From Pseudobacteroides sp. (GTDB taxonomy: Bacteria; Bacillota; Clostridia; Acetivibrionales; DSM-2933): a stretch of DNA of 64,000 bases. The notes below the pieces were generated by a model. The model saw nothing but the letters and a program-made list of their open reading frames with translations. It did no database searches and was not told where the DNA came from. Below, piece after piece: positions 45,023 to 54,021 of this stretch. Each line of letters begins with the position of its first letter. Positions within the stretch are counted from its first letter, which is position 1. A program made the translations under genes and the position numbers. Location: the NCBI RefSeq assembly GCF_036567765.1, contig NZ_DATCTU010000106.1:1-64000 (forward strand), given 5' to 3'.

Positions 45023-46128
45023 TGTATAAAAATACGAGGATATCAAATTATCAATTATTTACTCTTCTGTGCGGCTTTATGATAGGAAGTTCACTGATTA
45101 TAAATCCTGCAGTAGAAGCAAAGCAAGAAACTTGGCTGGCATTTCTTATTGGCTGTATCATTGGTACAATTTTAATAGCAATGTATGCATTAATATCCAG
45201 GTTGAACCCCTCATGTACTCTAATAGAAATTTTGGAAAATAATTTTGGCAAGGTACTGGGCAAAGTGTTCGCAATATTATATATCTGGTATTTTATTCAT
45301 CTGGCATCTTTGGTATTAAGGAATTTTGGCGAATATTCTGTTGTAACAGGTTATCCTGAAACACCCATTCTGTTTATAATTATAGGTTTTTCTCTCATTA
45401 TTGCCTTTTCAGTAAGGGCAGGTATAGAAGTTATGGGTAGGATCAGCGAAATATTTCTTCTAATATTGACCGCAATTCTTGCTTTTGTGTTTTTTTCCCT
45501 GATCACTGCATATGATTTTGAAAACCTGAAACCCTTTATGACACGAGGTATAAAACCGGTATTAAAAACCGCATTCAGAACGGCAACTTTCCCATTCGGG
45601 GAGACAATTGCATTTCTAATGGTTTTTCCCCATGCCGTTAAACAAGAGAAAATTATGAAAACATCAATATTTTCTTCGCTGTTTGTGGGTTTGGTTCTTA
45701 TTCAGGTTATATTGAGAAATATTTTAGTTTTAGGCAGCGATATGGCCTCAAGGGACATATTTCCGTCACATATAGTATTCAGACTTATTCCCAATCTGGA
45801 TGTAGATCCGCTTCTTGATGTTAACCTTACAGTGGCAGGAATTATTAAAACAGGGATTTGTATCTATGCAGCATCTGCGGGTATAGTACAACTCTTAAAC
45901 CTTGATGATTATAAGCCGTTTGTGCTTCCTCTTACTGCATTGGCTGTTTCATTATCTATTTGGGTATATGGAAGTATTATGGAGATGCTGCAGTGGGCTA
46001 TAGATATTTGGCCATATTATTCTATTCCATTTCAAATTGCAATACCATGTATATTGCTTATTATATCGTTTGTCAGGCACAAGAGGACTAGGAAAGTAAA
46101 AAATGCTAAAGCTGCCAGCACAATATAA
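45022..46128 (+). CDS. gerB: GerB family spore germination permease
   Basis: 368 residues, ten membrane segments of the APC superfamily type: ISNYQLFTLLCGFMIGSSL, NPAVEAKQETWLAFLIG and FRTATFPFGETIAFLMVFP are typical for GerKB/GerAB. It is thought to bind the germinant. Last gene of the operon; no obvious terminator directly after it before the xylose operon promoter. Confidence 0.94.
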   Translation: MYKNTRISNYQLFTLLCGFMIGSSLIINPAVEAKQETWLAFLIGCIIGTILIAMYALISRLNPSCTLIEILENNFGKVLGKVFAILYIWYFIHLASLVLRNFGEYSVVTGYPETPILFIIIGFSLIIAFSVRAGIEVMGRISEIFLLILTAILAFVFFSLITAYDFENLKPFMTRGIKPVLKTAFRTATFPFGETIAFLMVFPHAVKQEKIMKTSIFSSLFVGLVLIQVILRNILVLGSDMASRDIFPSHIVFRLIPNLDVDPLLDVNLTVAGIIKTGICIYAASAGIVQLLNLDDYKPFVLPLTALAVSLSIWVYGSIMEMLQWAIDIWPYYSIPFQIAIPCILLIISFVRHKRTRKVKNAKAASTI

Positions 46129-46228
46129 GCGTTTCTTTGTAAATTAGAAACAATATGATATATAAATTGTTATTAATACCATATTATAAAGTTTTGCAAA
46201 AACAGTGGATTTATTTTCTTGGCAATGG

Positions 46229-46251
46229 TATAATTAATTATAGTTATTAAT
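46229..46251 (+). promoter_or_regulatory. Promoter and possible operator of the xylose operon
   Basis: An extended -10 (TGG-TATAAT, 46229-46234) is overlapped by an inverted repeat ATTAAT-N7-ATTAAT (46233-46251). A ROK repressor is encoded in the operon and would be the natural ligand. No clear -35 or cre site was found. The site is AT-only, so chance symmetry is possible. Confidence 0.4.
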
Positions 46252-46295
46252 ATGATATTACAAAGTCAACAAAACAATATGGGGAGGGATTATGC

Positions 46296-47822
46296 TTGTC
46301 ATTTTTATTGGGAATTGATATCGGGACATCGGGTACAAAGACGGTGTTATTTGATGAAGCAGGTAATACAATAGCAAGCAGTGTTGAAGAATATCCATTA
46401 TACCAGCCTAATATCGGTTGGGCAGAGCAGGACCCTGAAGATTGGTGGAAGGCTACTTGCATGACTATCAGGCAGGTTATTCAAAAAGGCGGTATCGATG
46501 CGGCTGACATCAAGGGTGTAGGTCTTTCAGGCCAGATGCATGGTGCAGTTCTTCTGGACAAGAACTATAATGTATTAAGGAGATCAATCATATGGTGTGA
46601 TCAGAGAAGTTCCGCTGAGTGCGATCAAATCACTTCGCTAATAGGCAAGGAAAGACTCATTGAAATAACTGCAAACCCGGCTCTAACAGGATTTACAGCA
46701 TCAAAAATCCTCTGGGTCAGGAATAATGAGCCCCAGGTTTATGAAAAAGTAAGTAAAATACTTCTTCCCAAAGACTATATAAGATTTAAATTGACAGGTG
46801 AATTTGCAACAGAGGTTTCCGATGCCAGCGGTATGCAGCTTATGGACATACCAGGCCGCAAGTGGAGCGATGAAGTGCTCACAAAGCTTGAGATAGATAA
46901 AGGAATGTTAGGAAAGCTTTATGAGTCCCAAGAAGTTACAGGAACAGTAAATAAAGAAGCTTCATCCCTTACAGGACTAAAAGAAGGAACCATAGTAGTA
47001 GGCGGAGCCGGTGACCAGGCTGCCGGAGCTGTTGGAAATGGTATTGTAAAACCGGGAGTAGTTTCTTCAACTATAGGAACGTCCGGTGTCGTATTCGCAT
47101 TCTCACAAAATGTAAGCATAGATCCAAAGGGCAGGGTTCATACATTCTGTCATGCAGTGCCCAACACATGGCATATAATGGGTGTTACTCAGGGTGCAGG
47201 GCTTTCTTTAAAGTGGTTCCGTGATAACTTTTGCATAGAAGAAAAGAGAACTGCAGAGCTAATGGGAATTGATCCATACATGCTCATGGACAAGGAAGCT
47301 GAAAAAGTTGCTGCAGGCTGCAGCGGTCTTATTTATCTGCCATACCTCATGGGTGAAAGAACGCCACACCTTGACCCTAATGCAAAAGGCGTATTCTTCG
47401 GTCTGTCAGCAAAGCATGAAAAACCGGATATGGTAAGAGCGGTAATGGAAGGCGTTGTATACAGCCTGAAGGACTGTCTTGAAATCATAAGGGAAATGGG
47501 AGTAAATGTTTCAGAGGTAAGAGCGTCAGGAGGCGGTGGAAAGAGCCCACTATGGAGACAGATGCAGTCGGATGTATTCGGCACAGAAATTACTACCATA
47601 AATTCAAGTGAAGGACCGGCACTTGGTGTTGCTCTTCTTGCAGGGGTTGGTGCAGGCATTTACAACAGCGTTACAGAAGCATGTGACAAAGTAATAAGTG
47701 TCAAGACAAGACAGCAAGCTGATATGGGACTTAACAGCAGGTACAATAAATTTTACGATATATACAAACGCCTGTATATCTCATTGAAAAAGGATTTTGC
47801 AGATCTTTCATCCATACTGTGA
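46296..47822 (+). CDS. xylB: Xylulokinase
   Basis: 508 residues of the FGGY kinase family: the N-terminal phosphate loop GIDIGTSGTKTVLFD, the substrate segment GLSGQMHGAVLLD with IIWCDQRS, GGAGDQAAGAVGNG, and the C-terminal ASGGGGKSPLWRQMQSDVF. It phosphorylates D-xylulose to xylulose 5-phosphate in the cytoplasm. Start TTG at 46296 (MSFLLGIDIG), 7-8 bases after GGGGAGGG; the ATG at 46292 is in a different frame. First gene of xylB-ROK-xylA-galM. Confidence 0.95.
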   Translation: MSFLLGIDIGTSGTKTVLFDEAGNTIASSVEEYPLYQPNIGWAEQDPEDWWKATCMTIRQVIQKGGIDAADIKGVGLSGQMHGAVLLDKNYNVLRRSIIWCDQRSSAECDQITSLIGKERLIEITANPALTGFTASKILWVRNNEPQVYEKVSKILLPKDYIRFKLTGEFATEVSDASGMQLMDIPGRKWSDEVLTKLEIDKGMLGKLYESQEVTGTVNKEASSLTGLKEGTIVVGGAGDQAAGAVGNGIVKPGVVSSTIGTSGVVFAFSQNVSIDPKGRVHTFCHAVPNTWHIMGVTQGAGLSLKWFRDNFCIEEKRTAELMGIDPYMLMDKEAEKVAAGCSGLIYLPYLMGERTPHLDPNAKGVFFGLSAKHEKPDMVRAVMEGVVYSLKDCLEIIREMGVNVSEVRASGGGGKSPLWRQMQSDVFGTEITTINSSEGPALGVALLAGVGAGIYNSVTEACDKVISVKTRQQADMGLNSRYNKFYDIYKRLYISLKKDFADLSSIL

Positions 47823-47897
47823 TGCATGTGTTTGTACATTAAAAGTGCTAATAAATAGGTTTATCACTTTTAATTCAGATCCGAAAAGGAGTAGATA

Positions 47898-49100
47898 ATG
47901 ACAGGGAAGATAGTAGGCAATAACAGATTTCTCAAGGAGTTTAATCAGACAGCAATCCTGGACATGATAAGGGTTCACAAAGCAATTTCCAGGGCTGAAT
48001 TGTCCAAACTCACTGGGTTGTCACCCACAGCAATAGGCAGCATCGTATCGGAGCTACTGGAAATGGGTTATATTTCCGAAAGCGGCATAGGAGAATCAAA
48101 GGGTGGCAGGAGGCCTGTTTTAATCGAACTTAAGCCAAAATCCTTTTACACCATTGGAATAGACATGGATGTAAATTACATAAATTTTGTTTTAATGGAT
48201 ATCACCAGTTGGATTATTGAAGAAAGAACACTGGGAATGCCAAAATCCCTAGTTTTCAAGAATGTGATGAAGGTTATTCGCGGTGAAATCAAAAAGATTT
48301 TGAAAGATTATGGCATAACCACAGAAAGGCTTTTGGGAATTGGTATGTCGGTGCCCGGCATGGTGGATAGCAGGGACTTAAAAATCATTTTTGCACCCAA
48401 CATGGGGTGGGAAGACATAGATGTTAAGGACCAGTTCGAGGATTTCTCAGATATAAAAGTCTATGTTGAAAACGAAGCAATGGCATCTGCAATAAGCGAA
48501 AACTGGATTGGTACCTGTCAGGGAATAAGTAATTTCGTTTGTGTAAATATTAAATCCGGTATAGGTTCTGGTATATTTATTGACGGTAAACCCTACCGCG
48601 GCACAAGCGGAATAACCGGAGAGGTTGGCCACATGGTTGTTGATTCCAATGGTTCAAAGTGCAGATGTGGAAATTATGGATGCCTTGAAACAATTGCATC
48701 TACAACGCATATGGTTGACCAGGCAAAAAGATTGGTTAAATCAGGTATTGCTTCAAAGCTTAACGATATATCGGATGTTGAAGATTTAAGTCCCAAATCC
48801 ATTATCGACTGTGCTAGAGAGGGAGATGAAGTATCCAGGAATATCCTTCTTGAATCGGCAAGATACCTTGGACTGGCAATTTCAAGCATTGTCAACATCC
48901 TAAGCCCTCAAAAAGTTGTTTTGGGCAAAGATTTTGTCCATTATTCGGATATCGTACTTGACCATATGAAAGAGATTGTAATGTGCAAGGCTTTAAAGCA
49001 AACATCTAAGGATGTTGAGATAACCGAATCCAAGCTGGGTGAAAGAGCTTCAGTGCTTGGTTCGGCTATAATACCACTTAAGGTTTTCTTTGGGAAATAA
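47898..49100 (+). CDS. xylR: ROK family transcriptional regulator, probable xylose repressor
   Basis: 400 residues. Winged helix-turn-helix at about 15-75 (SRAELSKLTGLSPTAIGSIVSELLEMGYI), then a ROK sugar-kinase-like domain with GIGMSVPGMVD, ENEAMASAISENW and the zinc motif GEVGHMVVDSNGSKCRCGNYGCLE. It is a xylose-responsive repressor by family and by position between xylB and xylA. The AAAAGGAG site is good. Being inside the operon it would control its own synthesis. Confidence 0.9.
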   Translation: MTGKIVGNNRFLKEFNQTAILDMIRVHKAISRAELSKLTGLSPTAIGSIVSELLEMGYISESGIGESKGGRRPVLIELKPKSFYTIGIDMDVNYINFVLMDITSWIIEERTLGMPKSLVFKNVMKVIRGEIKKILKDYGITTERLLGIGMSVPGMVDSRDLKIIFAPNMGWEDIDVKDQFEDFSDIKVYVENEAMASAISENWIGTCQGISNFVCVNIKSGIGSGIFIDGKPYRGTSGITGEVGHMVVDSNGSKCRCGNYGCLETIASTTHMVDQAKRLVKSGIASKLNDISDVEDLSPKSIIDCAREGDEVSRNILLESARYLGLAISSIVNILSPQKVVLGKDFVHYSDIVLDHMKEIVMCKALKQTSKDVEITESKLGERASVLGSAIIPLKVFFGK

Positions 49101-49142
49101 ACACAAGTGTTTAATTCATAAAATATTTAAGGAGGAAAAAAT

Positions 49143-50462
49143 ATGGCAGAATTTTTTAGTAATGTATCAAAGATCCAATACGAAGGCAAAGGATCCGACA
49201 ATCCATTGGCATTTAAGTACTATAACCCTGATGAAGTTATAGGCGGCAAAACAATGAAGGATCACTTAAGGTTTGCAGTTGCTTACTGGCATACTTTCCA
49301 GGGAACAGGATCAGATCCCTTTGGACCTGGAACAGCAGTAAGACCTTGGGATAATATATCTGACCCTATGGAGCTTGCAAAGGCTAAAGTTGCTGCTAAC
49401 TTTGAGCTTTGTGAAAAATTAGGTGTACCATTCTACTGTTTCCATGACAGAGATATTGCTCCTGAAGCTTCAACTCTTAGAGAAACAAATAAGAGACTTG
49501 ATGAAATTGTTGTCCTCATGAAGGAATACATGAAAACAAGCAGCGTAAAACTTCTATGGGGTACAACAAACGCTTTCAGTAACCCAAGGTTCGTTCACGG
49601 TGCTTCCACATCACCAAACGCTGATGTATTTGCATACGCAGCTGCTCAGGTTAAAAAAGCTATGGAAATAACTTTAGAGCTTGGCGGTCAGAACTATGTT
49701 TTCTGGGGCGGCAGGGAAGGTTATGAAACTTTACTTAACACCGACATGAAGCTTGAGCTTGACAATATGGGAAGATTCTTAAGAATGGCTGTTGACTATG
49801 CTAAGGAAATTGGCTTTAAGGGACAGTTCCTCATCGAGCCAAAGCCGAAGGAACCTACAAAGCATCAGTATGACTTCGATACAGCTACAGTTGTCGGTTT
49901 CTTGAGAGCTCACGGCCTCGAAAACGACTTCAAGATGAACATAGAAGCAAACCATGCTACACTCGCTGCTCATACCTTCCAGCATGAAGTCCATACTGCA
50001 AGAGTAAATGGTGTATTCGGAAGCATAGATGCAAACCAGGGTGACCTTCTCTTAGGATGGGATACAGACCAATTCCCTACAAATATTTACGATACAACTC
50101 TTTGTATGTATGAAGTGCTAAAAGCAGGCGGCTTTACAACCGGTGGTTTGAACTTCGACTCCAAGGTTAGAAGAGGTTCATTTGAGCCAATCGACTTGTT
50201 CTATGCACATATAGCTGGTATGGATGCATTTGCTAAGGGTCTCAAAATTGCACACAAAATGGTTTCGGATGGTAAGTTTGAAAAGGTTGTTGAAGACCGT
50301 TATGCAAGCTTCAAGAGCGGTATCGGAAGTGATATCGTAAACGGCAAAGTTGGCTTTAAGGAGCTTGAAAAATATGTGCTGGATCTTGGTGAAGTTAAGA
50401 ATGTATCAGGCAGGCAGGAAGTACTCGAAAGCATGTTAAACAAGTACATCCTGGAAGATTAA
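49143..50462 (+). CDS. xylA: Xylose isomerase
   Basis: 439 residues, class II xylose isomerase: FCFHDRDIAPE-like segment YCFHDRDIAPEA with the catalytic His, VFWGGREGYETLLNTD, FLIEPKPKEPTKHQYDFD and NIEANHATLAAHTFQHE, and SIDANQGDLLLGWDTDQFP for the metal sites. It converts D-xylose to D-xylulose. A strong AAGGAGG site precedes the start. Confidence 0.97.
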   Translation: MAEFFSNVSKIQYEGKGSDNPLAFKYYNPDEVIGGKTMKDHLRFAVAYWHTFQGTGSDPFGPGTAVRPWDNISDPMELAKAKVAANFELCEKLGVPFYCFHDRDIAPEASTLRETNKRLDEIVVLMKEYMKTSSVKLLWGTTNAFSNPRFVHGASTSPNADVFAYAAAQVKKAMEITLELGGQNYVFWGGREGYETLLNTDMKLELDNMGRFLRMAVDYAKEIGFKGQFLIEPKPKEPTKHQYDFDTATVVGFLRAHGLENDFKMNIEANHATLAAHTFQHEVHTARVNGVFGSIDANQGDLLLGWDTDQFPTNIYDTTLCMYEVLKAGGFTTGGLNFDSKVRRGSFEPIDLFYAHIAGMDAFAKGLKIAHKMVSDGKFEKVVEDRYASFKSGIGSDIVNGKVGFKELEKYVLDLGEVKNVSGRQEVLESMLNKYILED

Positions 50463-50483
50463 TTTATTTGAAGGACAGTTTTT

Positions 50484-51542
50484 ATGAATATTATTAGAGA
50501 GAAATTTTGTGACGATCATGACCAACATGAAATATATATATATACGCTGACTAACAGCAATGGCATGAAAGTCAAAATTACCAACTTTGGGGGTATCGTA
50601 ATTTCCATTTTTGTTCCAGACAAATATGGAAATTATGAGGATGTTGCTCTGGGTTATGAAAGGCTTCAGGATTATTATGAGAACAAACCATTTTTTGGTG
50701 CAATAATTGGAAGGCACGCAAACAGGATTGAAGATTCATGCTTTGAGATTTCGGGTGTAGAGTACCATGTTGAGAAAAATGAGGGTGATAATCATTTGCA
50801 TGGCGGTACAAAAGGATTTCATAAGGTTATCTGGGATGCAAAAATAGTTGAGAAGAATGATATAGAGTGTTTACAGCTTACTTATCTAAGCAAGGATGGG
50901 GAAGAGAATTACCCTGGCAACCTTACGGTTACAGTAACTTATTCCCTTACCTATGACAATGCTCTTAAAATTGACTACCATGCTGTTTCAGACAGGGACA
51001 CTGTGATAAATCTTACAAACCATGCATACTTTAATCTTTCAGGACATGGGGCAGGGGATATCACAAAACACCATCTGAAGATCTATGCCGATAAGTTTAC
51101 ACCAATAAATGAAGAGTGCCTGCCTACAGGAGAAATTAGAGAAGTAAAAGGCACTCCATTGAATTTTACAACAATGAAGCCAATTAGTTCAGGAATATCC
51201 AGTGATGACATCCAAATTAAGTACGGCGAAGGTTATGATCATAATTATATTTTAGATATTTCTGAAGAAAAGCTTAAGCTTGCAGCTGAAGTATATGATC
51301 CTGAGAGCGGAAGATTTATGGAGGTTCATACTACAAAGCCTGGGATACAGTTTTATTCAGGAAACAATCTTGTTGACGTAGGTGCAGGGAAGGGTAATAT
51401 TCAATACAAAAAACGAGGTGGTCTATGCCTCGAAACACAATATTTCCCCAACTCATTAAAACACAAGCACTTTCCGTCACCTGTATTTAGTGCCGGTCAG
51501 GAGTACAAACACACAACAATATATAAATTCCTGACAATTTAA
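50484..51542 (+). CDS. galM: Aldose 1-epimerase
   Basis: 352 residues of the GalM family: GRHANRIEDSCFEI (substrate Arg/Asn), NHLHGGTKGFHKVIW with its conserved His, VINLTNHAYFNLSGHG with the catalytic His, and CLETQYFPNSLKH with the catalytic Glu. It interconverts alpha and beta anomers of xylose/glucose and so feeds xylose isomerase. It starts 21 bases after xylA. Confidence 0.94.
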   Translation: MNIIREKFCDDHDQHEIYIYTLTNSNGMKVKITNFGGIVISIFVPDKYGNYEDVALGYERLQDYYENKPFFGAIIGRHANRIEDSCFEISGVEYHVEKNEGDNHLHGGTKGFHKVIWDAKIVEKNDIECLQLTYLSKDGEENYPGNLTVTVTYSLTYDNALKIDYHAVSDRDTVINLTNHAYFNLSGHGAGDITKHHLKIYADKFTPINEECLPTGEIREVKGTPLNFTTMKPISSGISSDDIQIKYGEGYDHNYILDISEEKLKLAAEVYDPESGRFMEVHTTKPGIQFYSGNNLVDVGAGKGNIQYKKRGGLCLETQYFPNSLKHKHFPSPVFSAGQEYKHTTIYKFLTI

Positions 51543-51600
51543 ATTTTTTTATTTTTTATTTAATAGATTGTTCTAAGATTATTTGTTTGCATTATTTTGT

Positions 51601-51639
51601 TTAGATTATTTATTTAGATTATTTATTTAGATTATTTAT
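51601..51639. repeat. 13-bp tandem repeat
   Basis: Three exact copies of TTAGATTATTTAT, with a degenerate copy before. It lies in the AT-rich spacer after galM; no function is indicated. Confidence 0.75.
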
Positions 51640-51685
51640 TTTTGATTAGAGTAAGAATGGAATTGTAAGGCGTATAGACATATAG

Positions 51686-51723
51686 AAAATAGCAGGCTTT
51701 CACTTAGGAAAGTCTGCTATTTT
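51686..51723 (+). terminator. Intrinsic terminator of the xylose operon
   Basis: AAAATAGCAG (51686-51695) pairs with CTGCTATTTT (51714-51723); the inner CTTTC/GAAAG extends the stem after one mismatch. The U-run on the right arm is clear. It is 140 bases after galM. Confidence 0.85.
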
Positions 51724-51741
51724 AAATGTATGAAAATTGTA

Positions 51742-51770
51742 TTGAAGTAAAAATGAAATTATGATATTAT
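51742..51770 (+). promoter_or_regulatory. Promoter of the nhaB leader
   Basis: TTGAAG (51742-51747), 17-bp spacer, TATTAT (51765-51770). Transcription would start near 51777, giving a leader of about 220 bases before nhaB. Confidence 0.6.
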
Positions 51771-51776
51771 TATCCC

Positions 51777-51880
51777 AAAAAAGAGTATAAATATTTCGGT
51801 TGGGTAAACAATAAGTTTACTTTCAAGACATTTGGCTTCTGGGGTGGGAAGCTCGTTTAACGAGATTCTTACCCTTTTTA
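51777..51880 (+). ncRNA. Candidate cation riboswitch in the nhaB leader, with expression platform
   Basis: Between the promoter and nhaB lies a structured region: hairpin GTAAAC/GTTTAC (about 51807-51823), a stretch with GCTTC (51835-51839) able to pair with GGAAGC, and a terminator formed by GGGTGGGAAG and CTCGTTTAACGAG ending in ACCCTTTTT (51843-51879). GGAAGC is shared by both folds, so they are mutually exclusive, as in riboswitches. Placement before a Na+/H+ antiporter suggests a Na+ or Li+ sensor; the DUF1646-motif (Na+-I) and nhaA-type (Li+) classes are candidates. Class membership was not verified. Confidence 0.55.
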
Positions 51881-51881
51881 T

Positions 51882-51923
51882 GTCGTGAGAAATTATGGTG
51901 TATACACCATAATTTCTCACGAC
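51882..51923. repeat. Perfect 42-bp palindrome
   Basis: The left 21 bases (starting GTCGTGAGAAATTATGG) are exactly the reverse complement of the right 21, with no spacer. It sits directly after the candidate riboswitch terminator and about 80 bases before nhaB. It may act as a second hairpin in the leader, a recombination or protein site, or a small mobile remnant. Confidence 0.85.
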
Positions 51924-52000
51924 AACGATCAGGGTTGCAAAATCTCTTCGTGATTTTGTTATATTGACTTATTATTTTATTAAGAAGGAGGCTTTCAAAT

Positions 52001-53542
52001 TTGAATTCATTTGGTAAGGTCATTTTAAAAAATTTCTTGGGCAAGTCCCCTCAATGGTATAAGTATACCATAATAGCCTTTTTGCTAATTAACCCAATTA
52101 TCTATTTTTTTATTAACCCGTTTTTATCAGGCTGGGTCCTGGTTGCAGAATTTATATTTACACTTGCACTTGCACTAAAATGTTATCCTTTGCCTGCCAG
52201 CGGCTTATTGGCCATTGAGGCTGTTATCATAGGTATGACATCTGCCGACACTGTCTATAAAGAAGTTTCACAAAACCTTCCCATAATCTTGCTGCTTATG
52301 TTCATGGTAGCAGGGATTCATTTTATGAAAGACGGCCTTTTAGTGATATTTTCTAAAATACTTGTTTCTGTAAAATCAAAGGTATTCTTATCACTTATCT
52401 TTTGTATATTAGGAGCGTTTTTATCGGCTTTTTTAGATGCGTTGACTGTTACAGCTGTCATCATTGCAGTAGCTTATAGCTTTTATAACATATTCCATAA
52501 ATATTCTTCAAAGCTTGGAAGGGTCTCGTCCACTGGAGAACCTGACCATTTCGATGATGACCTGGTTGAATATGCAGGGGTTACAGATGACAGTTCAATA
52601 CCGGAAGAGCATAAAAAGGATTTGGATCAGTTCAGAGGCTTTCTAAGGAATCTAATGATGCATGGTGCAGTAGGTACTGCCCTTGGCGGAGCCACCACGA
52701 TAGTAGGTGAACCGCAAAACCTTCTTATAGGTACTATCATGAAATGGAGTTTTGCTGACTTCTTCTTATACTGTTCCCGTATATCTATCCCGGTACTTAT
52801 AGTAGGACTCTTCGTTTGCTTATTCCTGGAATTGACAGGAATCATGGGCTATGGATACAAACTTCCCGACAAAGTAAGAGCAGTTCTTGAAAATGAAAAT
52901 AAAGAAAAAGCAAAAAAAATGGATGCTCAAGCAATTGCTCGTTTAGCCATACAAGCTATTGTTGGAGTATTATTAATAATCGCTTTGGCTTTGCACCTTG
53001 CTGAAGTTGGATTAATAGGCCTCCTGGTTATCATTTTATTGACAGCCTTCAACGGCATAACCGAAGAGCATCAATTTGGTGCCGCATTTCATGAGGCTCT
53101 GCCTTTTACTTCACTTTTAGTTGTATTTTTCGCTATTGTAGCTGTAATTCATGATTTGCATCTATTCTCTCCGGTTATTGATCTTGTTCTGAGTATTGAA
53201 GGACGCAACCAGTTAATTTCACTCTTTCTTGCAAACGGAATCTTGTCTGCTATAAGTGATAATGTTTTTGTAGCCACGGTTTATATAAAAGAACTGCAGG
53301 CAGCTTTTGAAGCAGGTGCTTTTTCCTACGAATGGTATACAAAGCTTGCAGCCGTTGTAAACATGGGTACAAATATTCCATCAGTAGCAACTCCAAATGG
53401 TCAGGCTGCGTTTCTATTTTTACTTACATCATCTCTTGCTCCTGTGATAAGGCTTTCATTCATGTCTATGGTAAAGCTTGCATTGCCGTACACCATCGCT
53501 TTAACAGCTACAGGTCTACTGGCAACAATGTTTTTATTATAA
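52001..53542 (+). CDS. nhaB: Na+/H+ antiporter NhaB
   Basis: 513 residues, the NhaB length. Conserved blocks of NhaB are clear: FLGKSPQWYKYTIIAFLLINP at the N-terminus, LVAEFIFTLALALKCYPLPASGLLAIEA, FLSAFLDALTVTAVII, GVGTALGG-type AVGTALGGATTIVGEPQNLLIG, LHLAEVGLIGLLVIIL, and SDNVFVATVYI with NMGTNIPSVATPNGQAAFLFLL. It exports Na+ in exchange for H+. Start TTG at 52001 with AAGGAGG about 10 bases upstream. NhaB is best known from gamma-proteobacteria, so its presence here is notable. Confidence 0.93.
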   Translation: MNSFGKVILKNFLGKSPQWYKYTIIAFLLINPIIYFFINPFLSGWVLVAEFIFTLALALKCYPLPASGLLAIEAVIIGMTSADTVYKEVSQNLPIILLLMFMVAGIHFMKDGLLVIFSKILVSVKSKVFLSLIFCILGAFLSAFLDALTVTAVIIAVAYSFYNIFHKYSSKLGRVSSTGEPDHFDDDLVEYAGVTDDSSIPEEHKKDLDQFRGFLRNLMMHGAVGTALGGATTIVGEPQNLLIGTIMKWSFADFFLYCSRISIPVLIVGLFVCLFLELTGIMGYGYKLPDKVRAVLENENKEKAKKMDAQAIARLAIQAIVGVLLIIALALHLAEVGLIGLLVIILLTAFNGITEEHQFGAAFHEALPFTSLLVVFFAIVAVIHDLHLFSPVIDLVLSIEGRNQLISLFLANGILSAISDNVFVATVYIKELQAAFEAGAFSYEWYTKLAAVVNMGTNIPSVATPNGQAAFLFLLTSSLAPVIRLSFMSMVKLALPYTIALTATGLLATMFLL

Positions 53543-53568
53543 CCACACCATATTTAAATAAAAAAGGG

Positions 53569-53597
53569 TTACATTCTTATTCAAATATGTATATAAT
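53569..53597 (+). promoter_or_regulatory. Promoter of the ars operon
   Basis: TTACAT (53569-53574), 17-bp spacer, TATAAT (53592-53597). A partly symmetrical AT-rich stretch just downstream (ATATTCGCTTATACGCATAT, about 53603-53622) would be a suitable ArsR operator. The operator is only suggested by position. Confidence 0.55.
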
Positions 53598-53650
53598 GTT
53601 AATATATTCGCTTATACGCATATAGGCATACAAGCCATAAAAGGGGTGAA

Positions 53651-53989
53651 ATGATGGATAAACTTTTAGATGGTTTAAAAGCACTTTCAGATGAGACCAG
53701 ATTAAGAATTATGAACCTTTTATATGAGAAGGAGCTTTGTGTCTGTGACATAATGGAAGCATTACAAATATCTCAGACAAAAGCATCAAGGCACTTAATT
53801 TACCTTAAAAATGCCGATCTTGTAAAAGATCGAAAACACGCCCAGTGGACATATTACTCCATGTTTAAAGATGGACAAATGAAATTTATCGACAGCCTGG
53901 TTTATGATAATTTAAGAAACATGGAATTATATAAAACTGATCTTGAGAATTTGGCAAAATGGTTAAGCCAAAAGAATAATTGTGAATAG
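53651..53989 (+). CDS. arsR: ArsR family metalloregulator
   Basis: 112 residues, winged helix: ALSDETRLRIMNLLYEKELCVCDIMEALQISQTKASRHLIYLKNADLV. The ELCVCDIM sequence in helix alpha-3 contains the Cys-Val-Cys thiol pair that binds As(III)/Sb(III) in classical ArsR. It represses the operon until arsenite binds. AAAGGGGTG precedes the start. First gene before the ACR3 exporter. Confidence 0.93.
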   Translation: MMDKLLDGLKALSDETRLRIMNLLYEKELCVCDIMEALQISQTKASRHLIYLKNADLVKDRKHAQWTYYSMFKDGQMKFIDSLVYDNLRNMELYKTDLENLAKWLSQKNNCE

Positions 53990-54021
53990 ATTTATCGTTT
54001 TTTAATGTAAGGAGCTTTAAA

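Noticed and set aside
51590..51650. Short tandem repeats as a possible CRISPR array
   Set aside because: The 13-bp units are directly adjacent without spacers; no array with spaced repeats was noticed in the window.
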